Shown: positions 1-9,788 of the stretch, piece after piece
Layout: each line of letters starts with the position of its first letter
Numbering within the stretch: position 1 is the stretch's first letter
NCBI GenBank assembly: GCA_019722365.1
Contig: JADFUC010001674.1
Location: forward strand, 186,001 to 250,000
Origin: Lithospermum erythrorhizon
Taxonomy: Eukaryota > Streptophyta > Magnoliopsida > Boraginales > Boraginaceae
DNA length: 64,000 nucleotides
Direction: 5' to 3'
Made by a program: the position numbers and the translations under genes
The notes under the pieces: model-generated
What the model was told of the DNA's origin: nothing
Database searches by the model: none
The model's input: the letters and a program-made list of their open reading frames with translations, nothing else

Positions 1-281
1 GAATCGTTGTTTTATTTATTTAACATTGTCATATCATATATTCTATATATCTTCCACATAATCTAATAAACTCTGTAACCATCTAACTTTTATGACATAT
101 ATAGTAAGTGTTTTATTTAGGTGATATATATCCCACGTGTACGTAACTCTTATTTATCAATTCCTTACATAGATCAATCTAAGTTTTTTTTTGGTATTAT
201 TTGAAATATTATTAGATATTATTGTCGTATCGAATCACTTGCTCCAGATTTCCCAAGCATTGTCATTTTATTTTTAATTTT
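1..281. other. AT-rich intergenic sequence, no gene seen
   Basis: This is low-complexity AT-rich sequence with no open frame of coding character on either strand. A CACGTG core (about 133-138) is a G-box-like hexamer, but it is more than 3 kb from the nearest gene and is probably incidental. Confidence 0.5.
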
Positions 282-440
282 AATAGTTGAACTTTGACCA
301 TAAATATTTTTGTTTGTGTTGTATAATATTTGATAAAAAATATATCAATGGAAAGAATTTGAAATATATTTTATTGATATATTTTTCATAAAATATTATA
401 CAACACAAACAAAAATATCTACGGTCAAAGTTCAACTATT
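282..440. mobile_element. Foldback MITE (long inverted repeat)
   Basis: Two arms of about 70 bp (282-351 and 373-440) are near-perfect reverse complements separated by a loop of about 20 bp. Outer arm sequence reads AATAGTTGAACTTTGACC on the left and GGTCAAAGTTCAACTATT on the right. There is no coding capacity. A half copy of the same family sits at 19204-19275, which supports a dispersed repeat rather than a local palindrome. The flank near 478-486 (ATACGGAG) resembles the CGGAG-type ends of Stowaway-like plant MITEs, but I could not place exact ends or a TA duplication. Confidence 0.75.
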
Positions 441-1194
441 AAAAAGTCAAAAAGTCAAAATTGGATAATCTTTTAGATACGGAGAAGTATATATTATTGA
501 TTTATTGTAATTTGTTAGAATATGTCATATTACCTTGATTGATAGAGATTATGATTTGATGTAATTATTCTATCTATTATTGTAATTATTCAATATGTGA
601 TCATTAATCTTCAATAAATTACACAATTATGATTAGATAAAATTATTATTAGAGGATAGAATAACTATATATACTTGTTTGTCCGGCTTATGAGTTTAAG
701 AATCAGTTTAAGTAGAAAACTAAAGTTATTTGTTCTTGATCGTTTGATGTAATTGTTTATGAGATATAATTGATTCAATGGTTGAGAATTGAGAATTGAG
801 ACTTGAGAGGATTAATTTGTCAATATATTCTTCAAGAATCAAATCATTTACAACATCAATTAATGGGGCGATTTGTAGGGACTTGATTTGGTTTCTATTG
901 CTGGTCCTTGTTTTAAGAGATTTTTTAATTGGATAATTTATTTTCCCTTTCCCCATAAATTCTGCTTGCCATTCGTAATTCATCAACAATTTTCTCTCAT
1001 TATTTCATTTTAACTGATTCCAAATTGCTGAATATTAGTGATAAATTAATTTTGAGTTGCTACACTGATGGGAGCTTGTTGTACTAATTTGATTTGGTTT
1101 TTGATTTTTGTCAATATACTCTCAAACAATCTAATGTTGGTACCATAGATGTTAAGTTATTTTTTTCTAATGTTATACCTTTATTTTTCATTAG
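441..1194. other. AT-rich intergenic sequence, no gene seen
   Basis: No convincing coding region is present. The only longer open frame (minus strand, 726-989) has no recognisable domain and biased low-complexity composition. I treat it as chance. Confidence 0.5.
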
Positions 1195-1790
1195 TTTGGT
1201 GACTCTCATAACACAAATACACCTATCAGTGTGATATGTTATATATACACTTGCCATGGTAATTGAAAATATAACATATCCTATTGATAATTGTATTTGA
1301 GTTATGAAAAGTTATTAATATAAAATGAAACCTTAATTCGGGTATTTCACTATTATATTGATAACTTCTCATAACCCATATACAACTATGAGGGGACATG
1401 TTATGCACTTATCATGTTGAGCCTTATTTTAGGTTATTTTCATTTTATATTAATAACTTCTCATAATCGAGATACAATTATCAATGTGTCATTTTATTTT
1501 TTCAATTACCATGTTGAGCCTTAATTTGAGGTATTTTATTTTATATTGGTGACTTCACATAACCCAAATACAACTATGATGGGACATGTTATACATGCAC
1601 TTACCATGTTGAGTCCGGGATATTTTTATTTTATCTTAATGACTTCTCATTACCCACATACAATTATCAATGGGACACATTATTTTTTCAATTACCACAT
1701 TGAGCCTTAATTCGGGATATTTGAATATATTTATAACTTCTCATAACCTACATACAACTATAAATGGGACATGTTATATAATAAGTTGTT
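1195..1790. repeat. Tandem array, about 93-bp unit with alternating A/B subtypes
   Basis: The block beginning ACTTCTCATAACCC recurs near 1362, 1454, 1551, 1641 and 1734, giving spacings of about 90-97 bp, with an earlier diverged copy near 1202. Units alternate between two types. In one, the block continues to GGGACATGTTATA and a CACTTACCATGTTGAG tail. In the other it continues to a run of T's with TTCAATTACCA. This implies a dimeric repeat of about 186 bp. There is no coding potential. It may be a short satellite or the subrepeat region of a decayed mobile element. Confidence 0.75.
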
Positions 1791-3575
1791 TGTTTTGAAC
1801 AAATTATTTGTTTTGAACTAGTGAAGAAGCGATTTTTATCAATAGTAATAACACAATAATTAAAAAGGTCTATTTATAGTATTTGAAGCTTTCACTGAGT
1901 TTTCGTTTCCATCACTCAATTATTAACATGTTCCATTCCGTATTTGACTTGAAGATTAGCGAATTTGAGATTAAGAGCGCGTCAAAATGGCCGTTAAAAC
2001 TAAGCACAAAGTAGAAGTATTTTAGTCAAAATAGTAATTTTTAGTAAAATGATAATTTTGCCCTTAATGAAACTTCCTAACTACTACACTTGCAAATAGG
2101 AGGGGTAAAATAGTCATTTCACACGTATTATAACGGCTTAGGGTGATTTATTCTAAAATGCCCCTCACGGAGTTAATTGTTTTAGCAGTGGGTTTGACGT
2201 CGAGGACTTTAATTAATCGAAGACCAGATAATGTAATAGGCAATGTTAATGGTGGCGATAAGGCAGTAAGTTCGGTGTGGTATCTGCTGCTAAATAAAAA
2301 AATAACACAATTCAATTATAACCCAACAATATCACAATTTAAGAATAACCCAATACCACACCAACAACACAATTAAACAATAAATTGACAAAACAATTCA
2401 ATTAAATGATATCACAATTCAACAATAACAAATTCAACAATAACCCATTTTAATTTCCAAATGCATGCACATATTAATTTCTCCACCAAACAAAGAACAA
2501 AACTTTGACCAAATACATGATTTTTTTTTTTTATGGGAATGCATGGGTGTAAAACTAATGCAAATCTAAGCTACTAAGTACTAACCATCTTTATCAACTT
2601 TTGATGGAAGCTCAGTGAATGGACGAAAGGATGGTTCGATTATAGAGTTTAGAGGTATTGATTTCCCGATGTTGAGATGGGGGGATTAAGGAAGGAGGCA
2701 GATTTTTTGAATTGATGCTGCTTTTACGGGAGGGGGATGGATGGATTGGTTTTCTTTCTAATTGATTAACATATCAATTAATTAATGGTGGGTAGAAATG
2801 ACAAAAATATCTATTTTAAGCTGGCAACTTAAAGAAAAGCTTAAGATCATAAGTCCTCAAATTATTATATCTACTAATATAATTTATTCTACGTAATTAT
2901 ACGTAGTATAATTATATTAAATAGTAATAAAATCAAATAATAATAATAATTTTTCTTTAATATTATAATATTTAATAATATCTCAAATATCTATTTTATT
3001 CATCATATATTTAATTTCTAACTTGATCCTCTAAGATGTTTTATACTTTCTTTTGTGAACTACTCGACTAATTCATTACGGAATATTATTTAAAAGATAA
3101 GAGGTTTTGTATTTGTGGGTCTCCATTAAAAAAAAAAAAAGAAACAGAGCTAATACCATGAATAATTTCCAGCTCACATCTCAATCATCAAATTAAATTT
3201 CCAGGACTACTTTTTCCGCAAACAAAAATTGTTATTCGTCAAACCAACTTATAAATAGTTGGCATGCATAACAAAATAACCCTTAAAAAATCTTAGCATG
3301 CTAATATTTCGGACGACTTCTTTGGGGACTAGAAGCCATAGGCGTGGATCCTACGTGTAATTGTCATCATTGACCAATATCAAAGTTTACTATAAAAAAA
3401 TCTAGACAACCTAATGATAACAGTATTATTATATGTACTCTTTTTGTGATCCAAGATCCATTGTTTTTTAAATATTTGTTTTTATTATACTAACATTTTG
3501 CATTTCTACCTCCAATAATGGTAAGTTGGTAACACATAAAACAAGATCCCATTGGCCAACATGGTACCTCAAGAC
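1791..3575. other. Intergenic region upstream of the SIP2-like locus
   Basis: AT-rich sequence without a supported gene. Near the 3' end, ACGTGT (about 3353) and TTGACC (about 3371) match ABRE-like and W-box-like cores. Such motifs are short and frequent, so this is only suggestive of stress-responsive promoter elements for the downstream gene. Poly-A and poly-T runs near 2521 and 3129 are simple sequence. Confidence 0.4.
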
Positions 3576-3576
3576 A

Positions 3577-3585
3577 CTATAAATT
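3577..3585 (+). promoter_or_regulatory. Candidate TATA box of the SIP2-like gene
   Basis: CTATAAATT lies about 145 bp before the inferred 5'UTR splice donor. It precedes a CT-rich stretch containing CACAATTCACATTC that would suit a transcription start near 3605-3620. The inference rests only on position and consensus. Confidence 0.5.
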
Positions 3586-3609
3586 CGTATAGTACCTCTC
3601 CTTCACAAT

Positions 3610-4352
3610 TCACATTCTTTTATCTAAGCTTAATCAATTCCAACATCAAAGCTAGCTCACAAATCCGTTTCATATTTTTTGCATTCTTGTTTTTACAATT
3701 TTTCTCATACCATCAAGTTTTTTCTTACGAGGTATGTTCTTTCTCTCAATATGATGAGTATTCTTGTGTAATGATCCGAGGTGGTCACTATCATACAATG
3801 AGATATTAGAAGGGAATAAATAGGAAATAGAAAATTGGAGAGAGTATATAGAGCTAAAAAGAGATAAGTTAATTCATATTTTTATAATATATAGAGCTAA
3901 ACACTACTCGGTAACTAATAACGATGACATTGAAAGCTATAAAATGATCATTCATATGTTTGAAGGTTTCTGCCATTTGCATATTGAACTCGATTTGTTG
4001 CTGTTTTTTGAAAAAAATTCATGTTATGTTTTATTACATGTACCATGGTGTGTTCTTTCTTTCATTTTGAGGCATTTGAGCAGTACATGGTATATATACT
4101 CTCTTATTTTATTACTCCGTACATGGTATGTTCTTTCTTTCATTTTGAGCATTCTTGATATGTATTTTCAGCTTTCTTTACAATAATCCCATTAACGTAA
4201 ATTCTTGCATTCAACTTGGTAATATACTTCTTAATATCCGTTCAAGTGTTACTGAAAAAATATGTGTCTATTTTTTGCAGGGGAGTGGACTGAATTTTGA
4301 TAAATTTAGCTAGAAATTTGTGTTAGTATTGAAGATAAAAAAAAAAGAAGCC
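3610..4352 (+). other. 5'UTR with a 5'UTR intron of the SIP2-like gene
   Basis: The 5'UTR exon ends at about 3731 at a good donor (ACGAG|GTATGTTC). The acceptor is TTTTTTGCAG|GGGAGT, with the exon resuming at 4281, giving an intron of about 549 bp. The ATG used for the protein is at 4353, because MTITS matches the known N terminus of SIP2-type proteins. The upstream in-frame ATG at 4320 would add eleven residues with no family support. Inside the intron, copies of the donor-like sequence GGTATGTTCTTTCT recur near 4048 (GTGTG variant) and 4135. Confidence 0.55.
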
Positions 4353-7159
4353 ATGACGATTACATCAACTTTGAGGATTGATGATCGGAGATTGGTGGTA
4401 AAGGACAGAACCATCTTGACCAACGTGAATGACAAGGTGATAACCACCTCTGCCTCCGGGTATGGTCCGACAGAGGGAGTGTTTCTCGGTGCCGTGTTTG
4501 ATGAAGAAAGAAGTAGACATGTTGTGCCATTAGGTACTTTACGTGATGTGAGGTTCTTAGCTTGTTTTCGGTTCAAATTATGGTGGATGGCTCAAAGTAT
4601 GGGAGATAAAGGAAGTGAGATTCCAATGGAGACTCAGTTTTTGTTAGTTGAAACAAGAGAAGGGTCTCATTTGGAATCTGATATTGATGGAGATGAGGAT
4701 AATAAGTTAGGTTATGTAGTGTTTTTGCCATTGATTGAAGGGCCATTTAGAGCTTGTTTACAGGGGAATGCACGAGATGAGGTTGAGTTGTGCTTGGAAA
4801 GTGGAGATAATGAGACAATTGGATGTGATTTTAGTCGCTCTATTTATGTTGGAGCTGGCACGGATCCTTTCGCCACCATTACTGATGCTGTGAAGGCGGT
4901 TAAGGACCACCTGAAATCTTTCAGGCTTCGGAATGAGAAGAAGTTGCCTAGAATTGTTGATTATTTTGGCTGGTGCACCTGGGATGAGGTGACACAGGAA
5001 GGTGTGGAGGCTGGGCTTTAGAGTCTGGCTGCTGGTGGCACGCCTCCAAAGTTTGTCATCATTGACGATGGGTGGCAATCAGTTGGTGGGGATATTAAAA
5101 AGGAGGAGGAGAAAGAGGAGCCATCGAAACAGGTGCCGATATTGAGACTTACAGGGATCAAAGAGAATGAGAAGTTCCAGAAGAAGGATGATCCATCTGT
5201 GGGGATCAAGAACATAGTCAATATAGCTAAAGAGAAGCATGGATCGAAGTATGTGTATGTGTGGCATGCTATTACGGGTTATTGGGGCGGGGTCCGAACA
5301 GGAGTAAAGGAGATGGAGGAATATGGATCTTTTATGCAGTATCCTAAGTTGTCCAAAGAGGTTGTTGAACATGAACCAACATGGAAAACTGATGCAATTG
5401 CAGTGCAAGGATTAGGTTTAGTGAATCCCAAGAATGTTTACAAGTTTTACAATGAATTGCATAGTTATTTGGCCTCTGCTGGTATTGATGGGGTTAAGGT
5501 TGATGTTCAGTGCATCTTGGAGACCCTTGGGACTGGTTTAGGTGGTCGAGTCGAGTTGACTAGGCAATATCATCAAGCTCTTGATGCTTCAGTTTCCAGG
5601 AACTTCCCTGATAATGGAATCATTGCTTGCATGAGTCACAATACTGATTCTCTTTATTGGTATGCTTTTATTGCTTCTTGCTTATTTTGTTAATTGACTT
5701 TGATGCAATTCACTTTTTTGGTTTTTCAATGTGTTAATTATTCAAAGATGTCTGATTGTATGATTATGTGTAGATCAATGGTACATTTTTTTGTTGTCCA
5801 ATGTGGAAATGATTGTATATGAGCTTGACTGTCTGAGTGAAGATTGAACTTCGATAGATTGAGTTCCAAAAATAAAGATTGTGTTTCTCTAACTTGGTTG
5901 TTTTCTCTTTGAAACAGCTCGAAGCAAACTGCAGTGGTGAGAGCGTCTGATGATTTCTATCCCCGTGACCCCGTGTCACACACCATCCACATTGCAGCTG
6001 TTGCATACAATAGCATATTCCTTGGAGAGTTTATGTTGCCTGATTGGGACATGTTTCATTCTCTTCATCCAGCTGCAGAATACCATGGATCTGCTAGGGC
6101 AATAAGCGGTGGACCTGTTTATGTCAGGTAAGAATTGCCTCAAATTAAGCCTGTTGTCTAATCTCTATTGCTTTTATTAACATTAGTTTACGCTCGTTCA
6201 TGCCAATTTCATTCTATTTGGACAGTGATGCACCTGGCAAGCACAACTTTGAGCTCCTAAGGAAGCTAGTTTTACCTGATGGTTCGATCCTTCGTGCTCT
6301 CTTACCTGGCCGGCCTACTAAAGACTGCCTCTTCTCAGACCCAGCGCGTGATGGTGTTAGGTATGCCACAAGAAATAATTTCCCCTTTGTGCTAGCTTAA
6401 AATCTTGTTTCTTACGTGAGATATGTAACACCAGTGCTGTCAGTTACTAACAATATTCATCTTTCTTCCAGCCTGTTAAAGATATGGAACATGAACAAGT
6501 ACACTGGGGTGCTAGGTGTTTACAACTGCCAAGGAGCTGCATATAATAGTGTTGAGAAAAAGACTACGTTCCATCCCACGAACACTAACGCATTATCAGG
6601 CTACATCAGTGGCCATGATGTCCATAACATTTCCGAAGTTTCTCTGGACTCCAATTGGAATGGTGATTGTGCCATTTACAGTCACCATAATGAAGAACTC
6701 GTCATATTACCGTACAATGTGGCACTGCCCGTCTCTCTGAAAGTCCTTGAGCACGAAATTTTCACAGTTGCACCAATCAAGATCCTTGCCCCTGGATTTT
6801 CCTTTGCCCCATTAGGTCTTATTGACATGTACAATGGTGGAGGAGCAATAGAGTCGGTCAAGTATGAGGTGAAGTCTGGCGCAAAATTGACAGAACTTGA
6901 GAATGGATATGAAGGAGAAAGCGACATTGCTGATTCTAATATTGGAAACTTGAGCTCTGAGACTGTAGCCATAGTTTCAATGGAGGTTAAAGGTTGCGGC
7001 CGATTTGGTGCTTACTCATCAGCCAAGCCAAGAAAGTGCACTTTAGAATCAAACATATATGATTTTGTATATAACAATGAAACTGGACTGGTTACTTTCA
7101 ACTTGGATGATATGCCTGCAGAGAACAAGAAAGTTCATATTATTGAGATTGAATTATGA
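4353..7159 (+). pseudogene. RFS2-like: Galactinol-sucrose galactosyltransferase 2-like / SIP2 alkaline alpha-galactosidase, with premature stop
   Basis: Coding exons are 4353-5659, 5918-6127, 6226-6360 and 6472-7159, all joined by GT-AG introns. They sum to 780 codons in one frame. The product resembles the plant raffinose synthase / seed imbibition protein family (GH36-like), cytosolic enzymes acting on raffinose-family oligosaccharides; SIP2 members mainly hydrolyse raffinose. Visible landmarks are WWMAQSMG, FGWCTWD, KFVIIDDGWQ, GVKVDVQ (catalytic nucleophile Asp in the family), [11 protein letters not shown] (acid/base region), [21 protein letters not shown] and LLKIWNMNKYTG. Length is close to the family norm of about 770-780 residues. 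Two defects adjoin: TAG at 5019-5021 ends the reading frame after 222 codons, and four residues normally following WCTWD (AFYT in relatives) are absent, an in-frame loss of 12 nt. Everything downstream stays open. It is either a very young pseudogene or a local sequence error. Confidence 0.85.
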
Positions 7160-7374
7160 TAACTTCATGCAATTTGCGCCATCTAGAGCTTTTGGCTTCA
7201 ACGTGAAGCATTTTGGGACGATTGCGATCTTCATGGGAAGGTATAACATGAGATCATGTCATGAACCTGAAGTAATAGGTCTTCCGACGAAGATGGAGTA
7301 TCTATAGCTTCCTTGGCAAAGGTGTGACACTGTAATGTTGTCTCATCTGGTGGTATTCTTTCAAATGTATTAGT

Positions 7375-7380
7375 AATAAA
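7375..7380 (+). terminator. Candidate polyadenylation signal of the SIP2-like gene
   Basis: AATAAA lies about 216 bp beyond the stop codon, within AT-rich sequence that contains no further coding signal. The distance is reasonable for a plant 3'UTR. Confidence 0.45.
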
Positions 7381-7689
7381 TTAGGTCCCTTGCTATTAAA
7401 TGGTGATTTTCATCATCAGTTAGTACATGTAGCATATTCTTTGTTTCCACCAAATCAGTTAGTACTCAAGAATTTCAATATTTCATGATAACATATAGTT
7501 TGTGCTCAAAGATGCTTTTTCTTGTTTTCCTCTGTTTTTCATTTGAGTTTAAATCTCTTTTCAATTGAATTTCTCAAGTTGATGGAAGATTGTATGTCCT
7601 ATATAGTAAAAAAAATTATAATATCTTCCACTTCGATATAATAAAATAAATCAAAATGACTCATTACACTACGTCACTATGTTACCTCC

Positions 7690-8290
7690 TTAGTGATTCT
7701 TTGGGTTGACTGCCCCATTGTTTCCATCATCAAGCTACATTAGGCCATTGTAATCTGGAATATAAGTGTCCATACATGAGAAGACTTCCTTAAACTCTGT
7801 TGCAGAAACATGATAGATAGTATGTGATCGAGTTTGATCACCATGAGCTAGAACCTTAGAACTAGGCACTCTAGCTTCAACTCTGGAAACTTATCCTTGT
7901 ACAATTCTAAAGATTTAACATAATTTATACTATTTGGGATGTTTTTAACATTGGCATTCCACTGAGCATAAAAGGGTTCTTAACAAAGAGCAAAGCTCTC
8001 CAATTATCAACAAAAGCATCACTAAGACTCTAAATTTTATCAGAAAATAACATCCCCTCTAAATTCCAATCAGAGAGGGAAGCATCAGTAATGGAGGAAC
8101 TAAGGATGTTGAAGTGAAGAAAAATTTGGCCAAAAACTGGGGCGATTGAGGAGCCGATTGGGGCTCAATATTACTGGATAGCAATCGGCCTTTGATCGGC
8201 CAAAAACTGGGGCGATTGTCTTGCACTTTTTGAAATATATACTCCATTAATAATATTATGGTGCTCAATTGAAATTTTATCCCCACCCCT
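7690..8290 (-). pseudogene. Unidentified coding-like fragment
   Basis: On the minus strand, translation gives stretches with ordinary protein composition that are broken by stops and at least one frame shift. Examples are LSDAFVDNWRALLFVKN, NSINYVKSLELYKDKFPE and, in another frame, VSATEFKEVFSCMDTYIP. I do not recognise the family. Frame changes near 7880 argue for a decayed gene or mobile-element coding region rather than a working gene. Two copies of GGCCAAAAACTGGGGCGATTG, 70 bp apart (8128-8148, 8198-8218), lie in its upstream part. Confidence 0.3.
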
Positions 8291-9245
8291 CAAGGCCTGG
8301 TTGGGAACGAATCCACCCAAGTTGTTTGTGACCTCCAATAATGATGATGATTGAAGAAATATTTAGGTAATACAACTTCAAGAAAATCAAGATTAGTTGT
8401 CATCTTGTGGAGACAGTTGAATCCCTCAACAAACTTAAGTTGCCGCTCATATATATGCACACAATCATACTCAATTTGCTTCCCTTTTGATCTCTCCAGA
8501 AACTAAAGCATGATCATCTATGAAAGGCTTCTTATTATTTCTCTTTTGTTTGATTTAACGTCCTTCATTTACGGATGTAACAACGTTAGCTAGCCTCTGC
8601 CTATACGAACTTTCCATTGGGACAATACTATTGACTTTAGGTATAATATGTTTCCAAACTAATAATTTACCCTCAAATAGATGATGATATGATTAAATTA
8701 GAATCTTTTCAAAGAAGCAAACTTTTCACTTCCTCATCCACAAACAGCCAACAGCTAGGGGGCATCATTTCAGTGACTACGGATATAGGGCGCTATGTCT
8801 CTAAACTGAGAATTGACCTTATCGACCGGTTTCACTCCTCATTTCACTAGTGCAGCCCTCTTCACAAACTTTTACAATCGATGTCACAATTTTACAAAGA
8901 TAGCCAACTCTATTGTCAAAGAAACATCACATCAACTTTATTTCACCCCATCTTAGCTAGATTTAACTTTCCAAGAGATTTACGTTGTGAATATTTTAAA
9001 TTTCGAGATATCTAACAAAATTCACGAATTTAATGAAGAACATCCTCGGCCAAGACAACGCTTATCGTGATTAAGTAAATCACTTATCCCCCTCAACAAA
9101 CCATATCCACTCAAATCTTCTTCCCCAAACATAATTTTACTCCACCTCCTCTTCCCTCCTTATTTCATCAACTCTCAAAACGACATTATTATTTACATCT
9201 ACCGACTTAAATTACGTGAAAACTTCCCAATACATAACTTACAAT
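8291..9245. other. Intergenic, no gene seen
   Basis: No coding region with domain-like content is visible on either strand. Base composition is mixed AT-rich, without clear repeats. Confidence 0.4.
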
Positions 9246-9420
9246 ATTACTCCCTCCAATCATTAATGCTTGTCGCTATTTGTTTTTTCTTATTTTTAAT
9301 ATAAATAACATTCGCCAATTTTGCGCTTTATTTAATAACAATTAATGATTCAAATGTTCCTTTTTATTTTTAACTTATAATTATTCATTAGTTTTTTTCA
9401 TTAATTTTACTCAAAATTGG
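9246..9420. mobile_element. Possible degraded Stowaway-type MITE end
   Basis: TACTCCCTCCAATCATTAA near 9249 resembles the CTCCCTCC terminal sequence of plant Stowaway MITEs. The matching opposite end is not clear, so this is a weak call. Confidence 0.3.
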
Positions 9421-9733
9421 AAAACTTTATGGAAAAATGATTTATTTAAAAAATATATTTTGTATGAATTAATTAAGATTATATTTCGACAAAATACGAT
9501 GTGAAAACATACAAGCATAAATAATCTGAACAAATAAAAATTAATTAAACGAAAAACATTAAGGATTATAGAAAATATAAATCTCGAAACACCAAACAAC
9601 GTTCATAAATGACATAAAACAATATCGTAAAATAAACTCGAGTTTGTATTAAAATAATTAAATCATCTATGAACGTAACAAACCGTCCACTCCAATGTTT
9701 CTTCCCCAAATAATTCTACCTTACCGACATAAA

Positions 9734-9739
9734 CACGTG
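9734..9739. promoter_or_regulatory. G-box (CACGTG) upstream of the RabGAP gene
   Basis: A perfect palindromic CACGTG lies 50 bp before the start codon at 9789, in a region that could be promoter or 5'UTR. G-boxes bind bZIP and bHLH factors in plants. Function here is inferred from position only. Confidence 0.35.
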
Positions 9740-9788
9740 ATCATATATATTGATATTATCGAGTAAAAGAAAATCAAATAATACAGCG

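Noticed and set aside
4310..5408. Several minus-strand open frames overlapping the SIP2-like exons
   Set aside because: They are antisense shadows of a conserved coding exon and contain no domain.
9411..9599. Minus-strand 62-residue frame
   Set aside because: Phe/Ile-rich translation of AT-rich DNA with no family features.
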